64,000 bases of DNA from JAPLKB01 sp964532465 (GCA_964532465.1 CAZHHX010000008.1:47773-111772), one strand, 5' to 3'; numbered from the stretch's first letter, positions 8,344 through 16,086 are shown. Numbers and translations are program-made. The notes: generated from the sequence alone by a model not told the origin.

Positions 8344-8577
8344 TCAAGAGCTAAATGCATGTTCAACAGATTCGATTATCCGCTCAATTTTTGATTTCGG
8401 CAAACCACCGAAGGCTTTCTTCAGTTCGTTTTGTGAAAATCTTTCTTTTAAAAAAACATGAATATCCATTCTGTTTTCCCAGCAACCCATGGTATTTCTG
8501 CACGGCAGCTTATCATTCACGGATATACAGTAATTAATGTCAACAACCATGCCAAGTTGTGTGCAGTAAATTTCCAT
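8344..8577 (-). CDS. Small Cys-rich protein of unknown function
   Basis: A 77-residue protein, MEIYCTQLGMVVDINYC onward, with four cysteines at 5, 17, 26 and 32 in its N-terminal half (C-x11-C-x8-C-x5-C) and a helical, charged C-terminal half. The spacing could bind a metal or an Fe-S cluster, but no family is recognised. The ATG at 8575-8577 is preceded by a good GGGAGG site; a longer upstream frame would run into the palindromic element. It lies 17 bases upstream of the symporter accessory gene and might share its transcript. Confidence 0.6.
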   Translation of the reverse strand: MEIYCTQLGMVVDINYCISVNDKLPCRNTMGCWENRMDIHVFLKERFSQNELKKAFGGLPKSKIERIIESVEHAFSS

Positions 8578-8603
8578 AATCAACCTCCCGGTTAATCTGC
8601 TGG

Positions 8604-8882
8604 TATTGTCAAAAGTTTCTTGCCTTCTTGCTCTTATTCTTGAGCAGTTTGTCTTTGTTCTCCTGGTCGGGCTACGGCATTTGAGAATTTTTAATCTGCG
8701 GCGGTCTGCTTCGCCTTGCGATCCTCCATCGTACATTCAGTACGATTACGGCCTGCAAATCTCACAGCCCATCCACATCTGTAAAAATTCTCAAATGCCG
8801 TAGCCCACTCAAGCCAGCTTCACATATGTCTTTTTCACTGATGTGAATCCGGCGGAAATGAAAAAGAATTTCTTCATTTCCC
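8604..8882 (-). mobile_element. Palindromic structured element, copy 1
   Basis: Begins with TATTGTCAAAAGTTT (8604-8618), the same end sequence as copy 2 at 16158-16529, in the opposite orientation. Perfect 25-base arms (8669-8693, starting GGGCTACGGCATTTGAG, and 8782-8806) enclose a core of about 88 bases that is nearly identical to copy 2 (GCGGTCTGCTTCGCCTTGCG, then ATCGTAC-ATTCA-GTACGAT). A second hairpin (TTCACAT 8819-8825 / ATGTGAA 8841-8847) and a third (8854-8862 / 8873-8881) follow. The far terminal repeat is missing next to trpB2. No believable protein is encoded. Confidence 0.75.
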
Positions 8883-8907
8883 ATACTTCTCCCTGCCTTC
8901 CCTTCCT

Positions 8908-10269
8908 TTACATCGGTTTAGGATACTTCTCCAAATCTTTGATCAGCTTTGCAATCTCATCATCCGGCATGGCATAGTCCTCAAGCTTCCCGGACATATA
9001 CGCGTCATATGACGAGAGGTCAATAATACCATGACCGCTCCAGTTCATGAGTATTACTTTTTCTTTTCCTTCTTCTTTAGCCTTCTTAGCCTCATCAATC
9101 GCACAGGCAATTGCATGGTTTGTTTCCGGTGCAGGGATAAAGCCTTCTGTTCTGGCAAACATGAGACCTGCGGCAAAGGTTTCCAATTGAGAATAGGATC
9201 TTGCTTCTATGAGCTTGTCCATGGCCAGTCTGCTCACAAGCGGAGCCATTCCGTGATAACGTAAGCCCCCGGCATGAATCGGGGCAGGAACAAAATTATG
9301 GCCAATGGAATACATAGGAAGAAGCGGTGTTGTCTCGGCAGTATCGCCAAAATCATATACATAAGGGCCTTTTGTAAGAGTCGGACATGAAACCGGTTCC
9401 GATGCAATAATCTTTACTTCTTTACCGTGAATCTTGTCTCTTATGAAGGGGAAGGATACGCCTGCAAAATTACTCCCGCCGCCGGCACAGCCGATCACTA
9501 CATGGGGATACTCCCCAACCATGGCAAGCTGCTTCTGCGCCTCAAGACCTATGATAGTTTGATGCATCATTACATAGTTCAGCACGCTGCCGAGAGAATA
9601 TTTTGAGTTTTCCGTAGTCACCGCGTCTTCTATGGCCTCGCTTATGGCTATGCCAAGACTGCCGGAGTGATTCGGATTCTCTTCCAGATATTTCCTGCCG
9701 GCATTTGTGTCAGGACTGGGGCTTGGCACACATTTCGCGCCCCATGTCTCCATCATGATTTTTCTGTAAGGCTTCTGGTCGAAACTCACCCGTACCATGT
9801 AAACTTTCACTTCAAGGCCGAACTGGTTGCAGGCAAAGGCAAGAGCGCTTCCCCATTGGCCTGCGCCTGTCTCTGTTGTAAGTCTCTTCGTGCCGAAAAT
9901 CTTGTTGTAGTATGCCTGTGCAATAGCCGTATTGGGTTTGTGGCTGCCCGGAGGACTTACACCCTCATTTTTGTAATATATGTGAGCCGGCGTTCCAAGA
10001 AATTTCTCCAGTGCATATGCTCTATGCAGAGGAGTCGGCCGCCACATGAGAAGTTTTTCTATTACCTCATCCGGTATATCAATCCACCTCTCCGTGCTAA
10101 CTTCCTGTTCTATGAGGTTCATAGGTAAGATAGGCGCAAGCATATCGGGTGTAATTGGTTCTCCTGTTGCAGGATTTAAAGGCGGGGGGAGGGGGTTAGG
10201 CAAATCTGCCTGAATGTTATACCATGCCCTCGGCATATCCTGTTCGCTTAAAATAATTTTCCTGTTCAT
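8908..10269 (-). CDS. trpB: Tryptophan synthase beta chain, TrpB2 type
   Basis: A 453-residue PLP enzyme of the TrpB2 (TrpB-like) subgroup, which makes L-tryptophan from indole and serine, often without a TrpA partner. The PLP lysine lies in GSHKPNTA (K111), and the phosphate-binding loop is GCAGGGSNFAG. The length and the extended N-terminus (IQADLPNPLPPPLNPATGEP) are typical of TrpB2, longer than TrpB1. No other trp gene is nearby. The ATG at 10267-10269 has GGAGGAG a few bases upstream. Regulation is visible: a Trp-rich leader peptide, antiterminator and two terminators lie at 10291-10443, so expression should rise when charged tRNA-Trp is scarce. Confidence 0.93.
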   Translation of the reverse strand: MNRKIILSEQDMPRAWYNIQADLPNPLPPPLNPATGEPITPDMLAPILPMNLIEQEVSTERWIDIPDEVIEKLLMWRPTPLHRAYALEKFLGTPAHIYYKNEGVSPPGSHKPNTAIAQAYYNKIFGTKRLTTETGAGQWGSALAFACNQFGLEVKVYMVRVSFDQKPYRKIMMETWGAKCVPSPSPDTNAGRKYLEENPNHSGSLGIAISEAIEDAVTTENSKYSLGSVLNYVMMHQTIIGLEAQKQLAMVGEYPHVVIGCAGGGSNFAGVSFPFIRDKIHGKEVKIIASEPVSCPTLTKGPYVYDFGDTAETTPLLPMYSIGHNFVPAPIHAGGLRYHGMAPLVSRLAMDKLIEARSYSQLETFAAGLMFARTEGFIPAPETNHAIACAIDEAKKAKEEGKEKVILMNWSGHGIIDLSSYDAYMSGKLEDYAMPDDEIAKLIKDLEKYPKPM

Positions 10270-10290
10270 ACACTCCTCCTTTTTTAGTAA

Positions 10291-10325
10291 ATAAAAAGGC
10301 CATGGGTTTAATCAATCCCATGGCC
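10291..10325 (-). terminator. Second terminator hairpin ahead of trpB2
   Basis: On the minus strand GGCCATGGG - 10-base loop - CCCATGGCC is followed by TTTTTAT, a rho-independent terminator ending some 22 bases before the trpB2 start. It stands in tandem with the attenuator terminator at 10331-10369. Confidence 0.8.
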
Positions 10326-10330
10326 TTTTG

Positions 10331-10369
10331 AAACAAAAAAGCCACGGACGGTGTGAATCCGCCCGTGGC
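10331..10369 (-). terminator. Attenuator terminator of trpB2
   Basis: On the minus strand GCCACGGGCGG, a loop carrying TTCACA, and CCGTCCGTGGC form a stem followed by TTTTTTGTTT. The left half (GCGGATTCACACC) can instead pair with the antiterminator strand, so the two folds exclude each other. Confidence 0.8.
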
Positions 10370-10390
10370 TGGTTATTGCGGTTTCACACC
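10350..10390 (-). promoter_or_regulatory. Antiterminator (2:3) stem of the trp attenuator
   Basis: On the minus strand GGTGTGAAACCGC (10378-10390), beginning at the leader-peptide stop codon, pairs with GCGGATTCACACC (10350-10362) over 13 bases with one mismatch. Forming it removes the left arm of the terminator at 10341-10369. A ribosome stalled on the Trp codons upstream would leave this strand free. Confidence 0.75.
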
Positions 10391-10443
10391 TACATTGCCT
10401 GCCACCACCATATCCATTGAATTTTCACGGCTTCTGTCTTCAT
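10390..10443 (-). CDS. trpL: trp operon leader peptide
   Basis: A 17-residue peptide, MKTEAVKIQWIWWWQAM, with four Trp codons in a run of five (W-I-W-W-W). It ends at TAG (10390-10392), directly where the antiterminator strand begins. Its only plausible job is to sense charged tRNA-Trp by ribosome stalling. No strong ribosome-binding site is seen; with the promoter at 10453-10481 the transcript would start only a few bases before the ATG, so leaderless translation or an undetected upstream promoter is possible. It is too short for ordinary gene callers. Confidence 0.8.
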   Translation of the reverse strand: MKTEAVKIQWIWWWQAM

Positions 10444-10452
10444 AGTGTTTAA

Positions 10453-10481
10453 TTTTTAGCACGGAGATAATTTCATGTCAA
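10453..10481 (-). promoter_or_regulatory. Candidate promoter of the trp leader
   Basis: On the minus strand a perfect TTGACA (10476-10481) is followed after 17 bases by TAAAAA (10453-10458). It is the best promoter match upstream of the leader peptide, though very near its ATG. Confidence 0.45.
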
Positions 10482-10569
10482 GATTTTTCTTGATATTTGT
10501 TTTATAATGACAGGTTCTCCGGTACTTTAAATTGCAACATCAAAATATCTGTGGTATATCAGTGGGCAT

Positions 10570-11811
10570 ATGTTTACACGAAAAAAACTCATAATACTGC
10601 TTTCTCTCATAGGCCCAGGGATAATTACCTCCAATATAGATAATGATGCAGGCGGTATTGCCATCTATTCTATTGCCGGGGCGCACTATGGATACAACCT
10701 TCTGTGGACCCTTATCCCTATAGTTTTTCTCCTTATAGTATATCAGGAAATGTCTGCCCGGATGGGGGTAGTTACAGGTAAAGGGCTTGCCGACCTTATA
10801 CGTGAGAACTATGGAATAAGAACCGCCTTCTGGGTTATGGTGTGTCTGTTTTTCACAAACCTCGGGAACACTATGGCTGAGTTTTCAGGGTGGGCAGCAA
10901 GCATGGAGCTTTTTAATGTATCTAAATACATTTCCGTGCCGCTGGGCGCTATTTTTGTTTGGTTTTTAGTAAGGAGATGGAATTACAGTATATTTGAAAA
11001 AATATTCCTCTTTGTCTGTTTAATATATCTTACCTATATTTTTTCCGCATTCTCTGCAAAACCTGACTGGAAAGAGGTAATGACCAAGACAGTAACGCCT
11101 TCCATACAATGGAACATGGATTACCTGATTATCGTAGTCAGCATTATCGGCACCTCTATTACCCCATGGCAGCAATTTTATCTTCAATCAAATGTCGTAG
11201 AGAAAGGTCTTAGCGAAAAGTACCTCTGGGCATCAAGATTTGACGTGATTTTCGGCTCTATAATGATGGGAGTGGTTGCCTATTTTATTATAGTAGCCTG
11301 CGGCGCCACATTGTTTCCGGCAGGTATCAGGATAGATTCAGCAGAAGACGCGGCGCTGTCATTAAAACCCCTGGCAGGAAAATATGCCTATATTCTTTTT
11401 GCTGTCGGTCTTGCCAATGCCTCGCTGTTTTCGGCATGTATTCTCCCGCTTGCCACAACTTATTATATTTGTGAGGCCTTCGGCTGGGAAGCAGGCATAG
11501 GAAAAAGCTTCAAGGAAGCCCCTCAGTTTATGTCCATGTTCACAATAATATTAATACTGGGCGCTTCATTTATCCTCATACCGAATCTTCCCCTCATTAA
11601 AGTGATGTGGTTTTCTCAGATTATAAATTGTCTTCTTCTTCCTGTGGTTTTAGTATTTATGCTCCGGCTCATCAACAATAAAGAGCTTATGGGTGAATTC
11701 AAAAACTCATTATGGACAAATATTATCTCATATACAAGTACCGCTATGCTGATCATTTTAAGCATCACGCTTCTCTTCAACACGATAGCCGATTTTTTCC
11801 GTGTTCATTGA
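10570..11811 (+). CDS. Nramp-related membrane transporter
   Basis: A 413-residue protein with about 11 helices and the overall pattern of the Nramp/SLC11 family (GPGIITSNIDNDAGGI in helix 1). The canonical metal-binding motifs are changed: helix 1 has D24-N25-D26-A27-G28 in place of DPGN, and helix 6 carries ITPWQQF (about 197-203) in place of the MPH motif. It therefore belongs to a divergent Nramp branch whose cargo need not be Mn2+ or Fe2+; Mg2+ or an organic solute are possible. It is transcribed divergently from the trpB2 leader; TATAAT at 10503-10508 may be its -10 box. Confidence 0.8.
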   Translation: MFTRKKLIILLSLIGPGIITSNIDNDAGGIAIYSIAGAHYGYNLLWTLIPIVFLLIVYQEMSARMGVVTGKGLADLIRENYGIRTAFWVMVCLFFTNLGNTMAEFSGWAASMELFNVSKYISVPLGAIFVWFLVRRWNYSIFEKIFLFVCLIYLTYIFSAFSAKPDWKEVMTKTVTPSIQWNMDYLIIVVSIIGTSITPWQQFYLQSNVVEKGLSEKYLWASRFDVIFGSIMMGVVAYFIIVACGATLFPAGIRIDSAEDAALSLKPLAGKYAYILFAVGLANASLFSACILPLATTYYICEAFGWEAGIGKSFKEAPQFMSMFTIILILGASFILIPNLPLIKVMWFSQIINCLLLPVVLVFMLRLINNKELMGEFKNSLWTNIISYTSTAMLIILSITLLFNTIADFFRVH

Positions 11812-11949
11812 CTTTTTGCTGTTAATACTATAAGTTTAACTATGCAAATTTAAACAGTTAGAGCGTTGCAATTGTCATTGCTGTTGCGCTTCGGCGTGAC
11901 TACATATAATATTTGCAAATATTTTTATAAACCTGAAACAGGGGGAAAT

Positions 11950-12387
11950 ATGTCAAGTATAAACAAAGTAATACTCATAGGAAGGCTCGGCGGAGACCCG
12001 GAGCTCCGATACACCGCGGACGGATCGCCTGTTGCAACATTTAATGTAGCAACCTCGGAAACATGGAAGGACAAAGGCGGCAACAAACAGGAAAGAACGG
12101 AGTGGCACAGGGTAGTGGCATGGAGAAAACTCGGCGAAATTTCCGCGGAATATTTGAAAAAAGGGAAACTGGTCTATATCGAGGGGAGAATCCAGTCGCG
12201 TGAGTTTGAAGGAAAAGATGGGGTAAAAAGAAAAATGTATGAAATAATTGCCTCAAATATGAAAATGATCGGAGGCAGCGCTCAAACAGAAGGCGGGGGC
12301 GGAAGATGGAAAACAGAGGACAGCCCGCCAGCAACCCGTGAAGATGATTTCATCCCTGAAATTGAAGAAGACGATATAAGAATGTAG
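11950..12387 (+). CDS. ssb: Single-stranded DNA-binding protein
   Basis: A 145-residue SSB. The OB-fold occupies about residues 1-108, starting MSSINKVILIGRLGGDPELR, with the expected TFNVATSETW and ERTEWHRVVAW segments. The C-terminal tail is short, Gly-rich and then acidic, but ends EEDDIRM instead of the usual DDDIPF tip that binds partner proteins; a second acidic stretch DDFIPEIE comes just before. I chose the ATG at 11950 because of the GGGGGA site and because homologues start there; the frame is open further upstream. Confidence 0.92.
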   Translation: MSSINKVILIGRLGGDPELRYTADGSPVATFNVATSETWKDKGGNKQERTEWHRVVAWRKLGEISAEYLKKGKLVYIEGRIQSREFEGKDGVKRKMYEIIASNMKMIGGSAQTEGGGGRWKTEDSPPATREDDFIPEIEEDDIRM

Positions 12388-12456
12388 CAACACCTCAATA
12401 CTCTGATAAAAAAAGGATTAACCGTAGAAATGTTTCCGTTACATAATTGCCGGCAT

Positions 12457-12660
12457 GATTTTTCTTTGACCTGCAAGGCTGCAAACTGCGTGTTTTCCTA
12501 AAGACAAGGATTGCCGGTTGAAATATGCTTCTTCCGTCTTTACCGGGACGATTTTTTCACCTGCGAAACTGCAAGCTGCGCGGTTCCCCAGAGGCCAAGA
12601 CTACGGATTGAAATGTGCGCCTTTTACTCTTAACTGGACGATTTTTCTTTCACAAATAAG
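12457..12660. repeat. Imperfect tandem repeat, about 90-93 bp units
   Basis: Two diverged copies (12457-12549 and 12550-12639) and the start of a third share a plan: GATTTTT, a CTGC-rich stretch (CTGCAAGCTGCGCGGTTCCC in copy 2), GATTG or GGATTG, then TTGAAAT. A related short sequence, GCTGCACGGTTCCCTAAAGG, recurs near 53250. The rest of 12388-12706 holds no gene. Confidence 0.5.
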
Positions 12661-12706
12661 TAATTAAAAATAAATGAGTTATCGATAATTACGAATTGAA
12701 ACAGAG

Positions 12707-12762
12707 GATAACGACGAAATCAGCGGCGGCTGTAGGACGTCCGCTGGATTGATTTGTTAAGT
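12707..12762 (-). other. Integron attC-like site 1
   Basis: Read on the minus strand: ACTTAAC (R'' box), CAATCCAGC (L''), a variable centre, GCTGATT (L') and CGTTATC (R' position). L'' carries one extra base compared with L', the extrahelical base expected of attC, and the 56-base length fits. It sits directly behind the stop codon of the cassette-like gene 12766-13578. The R' box is not a perfect match to GTTRRRY. Confidence 0.65.
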
Positions 12763-12765
12763 TCC

Positions 12766-13578
12766 TTAATCTGCCCATGTTTCTCCGTCCCTAATCCCTT
12801 CTTTGACGATTGTTCTATATTGATTATCTCTAATCTCTAAAAGAGCAGTATAACCATCTCCACAGCCTACCCAGCAACTAGAATCGAACATAACAAAGTG
12901 ACGACCGTTCAGTTTAAACATTTTTATTATTTTTCCTTCACTATCAATTTCTACCACTTTGTTTTTAGCATAAAAAAAGAGCGGCCCATATTTCTTTTCA
13001 TATGGCAATAAGTATTGCACTATGTATATTTCTTTAAGATTTGGAATAGGCACATATAAAACAGGTACCTTTGAGAGAAGGACTGGTTTAGAGTATGAGA
13101 TATCCTGCTTAAGATATTCGTCCCATTTTTTGAGTAAATCGTTTGCCAAACTGTTTGTCCTGACAATTTTATCGACATGCTTCTTAACCGATCTCATTGT
13201 GTTTTTAATCAGTGGCAAAGTTTGATATTCGAAAACATTTTTTTCAAGATATGCCAGAGTATACTGTCTAAGTTGTTTGCATTCTTCGGTGTCGACAGAG
13301 GTTGCTTGAAGCGGGTCCTCGGAACTAAAAGGGTATTCTTCGTAATCAAAAGTTATAAGGGTTTTTGCTTTGCAAATGCTTGAACTTATCAAACTTAGAA
13401 GGTTAATAGACATCGAAGAAGGAAATTTACCGATAAGACAAGGTTTAAAATCCTTTTCATTGCCACAATTAAAAGTAAAAGTAAATTCAAATGATTCGCT
13501 TTCTGCAATTTGAGGGCATGTAAAACCACAAAGAATTAACACAATGGTTGCGATTAAGTAATGCAAACTACCTCTCAA
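12766..13578 (-). CDS. Secreted hypothetical protein (cassette gene)
   Basis: A 270-residue protein with an N-terminal signal segment (residues ~5-22, IATIVLILCGFTCPQ) and a mature part I cannot assign to a family; the middle is Lys/Leu-rich and the end has CWVGCGDGYTALLEIRD. The start is a TTG at 13576-13578, right after attC-like site 2, and the stop abuts attC-like site 1, so gene plus site form a compact unit as in an integron cassette. No own promoter is visible. Function unknown. Confidence 0.65.
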   Translation of the reverse strand: MRGSLHYLIATIVLILCGFTCPQIAESESFEFTFTFNCGNEKDFKPCLIGKFPSSMSINLLSLISSSICKAKTLITFDYEEYPFSSEDPLQATSVDTEECKQLRQYTLAYLEKNVFEYQTLPLIKNTMRSVKKHVDKIVRTNSLANDLLKKWDEYLKQDISYSKPVLLSKVPVLYVPIPNLKEIYIVQYLLPYEKKYGPLFFYAKNKVVEIDSEGKIIKMFKLNGRHFVMFDSSCWVGCGDGYTALLEIRDNQYRTIVKEGIRDGETWAD

Positions 13579-13580
13579 TA

Positions 13581-13635
13581 TAAAACGAAAGAATCAGCCG
13601 GAGCGTAGCGATCGGCTGGATTGCTTTTGTTGGGG
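13581..13635 (-). other. Integron attC-like site 2
   Basis: Read on the minus strand: CCCCAAC (R'', complementary to GTTGGGG), CAATCCAGCC (L''), a variable centre, GGCTGATTC (L') and CGTTTTA (R' position); 55 bases. It aligns with site 1 (12707-12762) at both ends, shares the extra base in L'', and differs in the centre, as attC sites do. It lies between the two cassette-like genes. Confidence 0.65.
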
Positions 13636-13693
13636 GTTTAAATAAACATCTCCAATAAGGACATCTGTGTGGCCGATAACACCAAGCGCTTTT

Positions 13694-15097
13694 CTATTCG
13701 ACATCAAAGAACCTCGACATGTCTGTTTCGGTTTTAATTCCGAATTCGCAGACTTGTTCGATTTTTTCACCATTGAGTTGAACCACTCCTTCATTTCGGC
13801 CATTCTCAACAGCGTCAATGTAATATTTGCCTTTGTATCTGTAAATGCTCATTGACCCGCTAAGTAGACCTAGGATTTCGTTCAATGAGTTTTTTACCAC
13901 ACCACCCAGATTCTTCATCAGCACGGCAAGCCATATCTTTGTTGACCCACAACCAGCCCCAGATGCGTATTCAAAGTTGCCGATGTTTTCGGGAATTCCG
14001 TCGCCATTGATATCGATATGGAGAAAGCCTACCCCATCCGCATAGTCACCATATCGTTTTACGAATTCATCGCGGTATCCAACGGCATCATGGCTGAATG
14101 GTAGTTTTTCAGTAACCGGTTGCCATGTTATTGGGCGAATAGTACCATTGGCAATTCCGGCGCATAAGCTTTTGATTTTGGCAGAGACGACAACTCTTTG
14201 AGTACTTTGTACTTTCAAGAGACATAATGGTCTAATTAGACCGCTAGGCTTGATCCAGGAAATCATGTTTGCCCTGTTTGGATCAGCCAAATCAGTTGTC
14301 ACCATAAAATAACGACCACGGTAAATGATTGGATAATCTCCACCACCCCAGTATGCCCAACGAATCTCTTCTTCCGGGTCGCTAACATCATCAATCCCAT
14401 CGTCATTTTTTTCTGCAGTTAAGATGTAAGATAAATTAAACACCTGAGAAGCGGGACAAGTTCCGCCAGCAGAGAATTCGGCAAACCGCACAAGCATATC
14501 GTTGTGCTTTAGCTGTAGCTTGTAAATTCTTTGAGGCTCATTTGAAAACGATGATCGTAGTGATTCTATCTGTGCTTTTTCTTTATTGTCTATTCCCCAT
14601 CCTGCCTTTACATCGTTGTCATCTATCGACCGCTGATCTCTGCCCGGCACTGAAAGCAGCGATAGACGTTTATTATCCGCAAGTTTAGCAAGTGACAAAC
14701 ATACATCTTTTGCCTCCTGATTCGACAACTGCTTTTCCATGACACCAAGTGATCGGATTTGCATGTAACCAAGCTCATTGATTCGATCAATGTACACCCG
14801 GATCAAACACTCCTTCCCTTTACAGCCATTTCGTAGCGTCTCCAGCCATTTGCGTTCCTCATCTTTTAATCCTGATTTATTGTATATGACGTTGAGTGTG
14901 GATTGAAATGTGCTATTCAGTATTCCGTCAAGCCGCTTTAGTTCAGGATCAGCGCAGATTATAACCTCGGAAGGGGTTAGCTTACCATCACATCGCATTG
15001 CCGCTTGCACGGCAACAGGTAGAAAAAACGTGTTAAAGATAAGGACTAACAAAAGTATGGGAAATAATTCTCTCTTCTGTCTTAGAATAGTGATCAT
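13694..15097 (-). CDS. Secreted protein with N-terminal LprI-like lysozyme-inhibitor domain
   Basis: A 467-residue protein with a signal peptide (residues ~12-32). Residues ~34-105 match the LprI/DUF1311 pattern: MRCDGKLTPSEVIICADPEL, then spaced Cys residues (GCKGKECLIRVYIDRI). The remaining ~360 residues include a possible Ca2+-like DINGDGIPE segment and have no clear family. LprI domains inhibit host-type lysozyme in some bacteria, so an envelope-protection role is a guess. The gene is followed by attC-like site 2; GTTAGGG at 15105-15111 (minus strand) just before its start could be the upstream cassette border. Confidence 0.7.
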   Translation of the reverse strand: MITILRQKRELFPILLLVLIFNTFFLPVAVQAAMRCDGKLTPSEVIICADPELKRLDGILNSTFQSTLNVIYNKSGLKDEERKWLETLRNGCKGKECLIRVYIDRINELGYMQIRSLGVMEKQLSNQEAKDVCLSLAKLADNKRLSLLSVPGRDQRSIDDNDVKAGWGIDNKEKAQIESLRSSFSNEPQRIYKLQLKHNDMLVRFAEFSAGGTCPASQVFNLSYILTAEKNDDGIDDVSDPEEEIRWAYWGGGDYPIIYRGRYFMVTTDLADPNRANMISWIKPSGLIRPLCLLKVQSTQRVVVSAKIKSLCAGIANGTIRPITWQPVTEKLPFSHDAVGYRDEFVKRYGDYADGVGFLHIDINGDGIPENIGNFEYASGAGCGSTKIWLAVLMKNLGGVVKNSLNEILGLLSGSMSIYRYKGKYYIDAVENGRNEGVVQLNGEKIEQVCEFGIKTETDMSRFFDVE

Positions 15098-15566
15098 CTT
15101 CTACCCCTAACAAATTATTCTATAGTTTCTGCCTATCTCCACAAATCAAATATTCTTTTACAGTTCCATGTAATAACAATGCTCTAATGTTCATACAAAT
15201 CATGGTCTTACTGACTTCTCAGTGACAGCTTAAATTGTTGATATAATAATGTATAATATCCTGTCAAACTTTTTGCAACAATTTATTTTATCTTTCTATA
15301 TATCATGTCAATTTTAAGATTATACAGAAACTGGAGGATTCCGGATGCTTGCAATTCCTTCTGTTTTACAGACCAAAGATAAGTAACATTTGTGGAACAG
15401 GACAATCGTTAATTACCTTTTGAAATCGTGTTTTTTCATCACACTCGTTGTTTTATCGGGTTCAGGAAGCTCTTATACCGTATCTTAGGCAATAACCACC
15501 GCAGTACGTTCAGGAGGAAGTTGTTTGTGCCTCAGGCAAAACTACGCAGTGTGAGTTTCAATTTAT
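15098..15566. other. Gene-free AT-rich region
   Basis: No gene was found here. It contains the possible cassette border (15105-15111), a short hairpin ACTGAC/TCAGTGA near 15210, and near 15487-15532 a sequence AATAACCACCGCAGTACGTT that partly resembles one near 53310. No integron integrase gene or attI is recognisable. Confidence 0.5.
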
Positions 15567-15830
15567 TTATCCGCTGGAAGATGATTTCTCTTTTATGACT
15601 TTTTCATGAAGCCATACTTTGATAAGAGCGCCTCTATCAACGCCAATTTTTTCACGAATTGCGTCGATATCCTTTACAAGAGATTCTGCAATATCAAGTG
15701 TTATGCGTATTTTTCTGTTGGATCGGGTTATTTTAGCCTTCGATAAATCGATAATGTCTTCAATATCCTCTCCTGCATCGAATCTCTTGTCAAACTCGTC
15801 TGTTGTTTCAGCTAAGCGTTTTTTTGTCAT
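15567..15830 (-). CDS. brnA: BrnA-type antitoxin
   Basis: An 87-residue antitoxin, MTKKRLAETTDEFDKRFDAG onward. The N-terminal part wraps the toxin and the C-terminal part (TRSNRKIRITLDIAESLVKD to LIKVWLHEKV) is a ribbon-helix-helix DNA-binding domain. It neutralises BrnT and, in the known systems, represses its own operon. The ATG at 15828-15830 is preceded by GGGAGAGG; it overlaps the end of brnT by 23 bases, so the order is toxin first, as usual for brnTA. Confidence 0.85.
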   Translation of the reverse strand: MTKKRLAETTDEFDKRFDAGEDIEDIIDLSKAKITRSNRKIRITLDIAESLVKDIDAIREKIGVDRGALIKVWLHEKVIKEKSSSSG

Positions 15831-16086
15831 AAATTTTCCTCTCCCTGGTTCTTGATCGGCGTACTGAGATAATACGGATAGCATTATCCCTGACGGTAAA
15901 TATGGCAGTCCATACCTTGTTTTCTATGGCGCCGATCACAATCCATCTTCTTTCTATCGGATAGGGTGTTTCAATCTCGATCCTGTTTTCGTCAAGCCAG
16001 ATTTTCCGGGCAGTTTCAAAGTCAATCCCGTGTTTCTTAAGATTGGTCTCGCTTTTCTCATTATCCCACTCGAATACCATATTCAT
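15808..16086 (-). CDS. brnT: BrnT-type ribonuclease toxin
   Basis: A 92-residue (or 90, from the second ATG at 16080) RelE-fold toxin of the BrnT family: FEWDNEKSETNLKKHGIDFE, then RWIVIGAIENKVWTAIFTVR and IRIISVRRSRTRERKIY, with the conserved basic residues. It probably cleaves RNA and is held inactive by BrnA. The -10 box at 16089-16094 lies so close that the transcript would start at or just before the ATG, implying a nearly leaderless message. Confidence 0.85.
   Translation of the reverse strand: MNMVFEWDNEKSETNLKKHGIDFETARKIWLDENRIEIETPYPIERRWIVIGAIENKVWTAIFTVRDNAIRIISVRRSRTRERKIYDKKTLS

Noticed and set aside
8606..8803. Open frame inside palindromic element copy 1, and a similar one on the other strand at 16187-16540
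   Set aside because: They follow the conserved core DNA, not protein constraint; frames break at the arms and no ribosome-binding site is seen.
12457..12660. CRISPR array
   Set aside because: Units of about 90 bp are themselves diverged, without short identical repeats and unique spacers; no cas genes are near.
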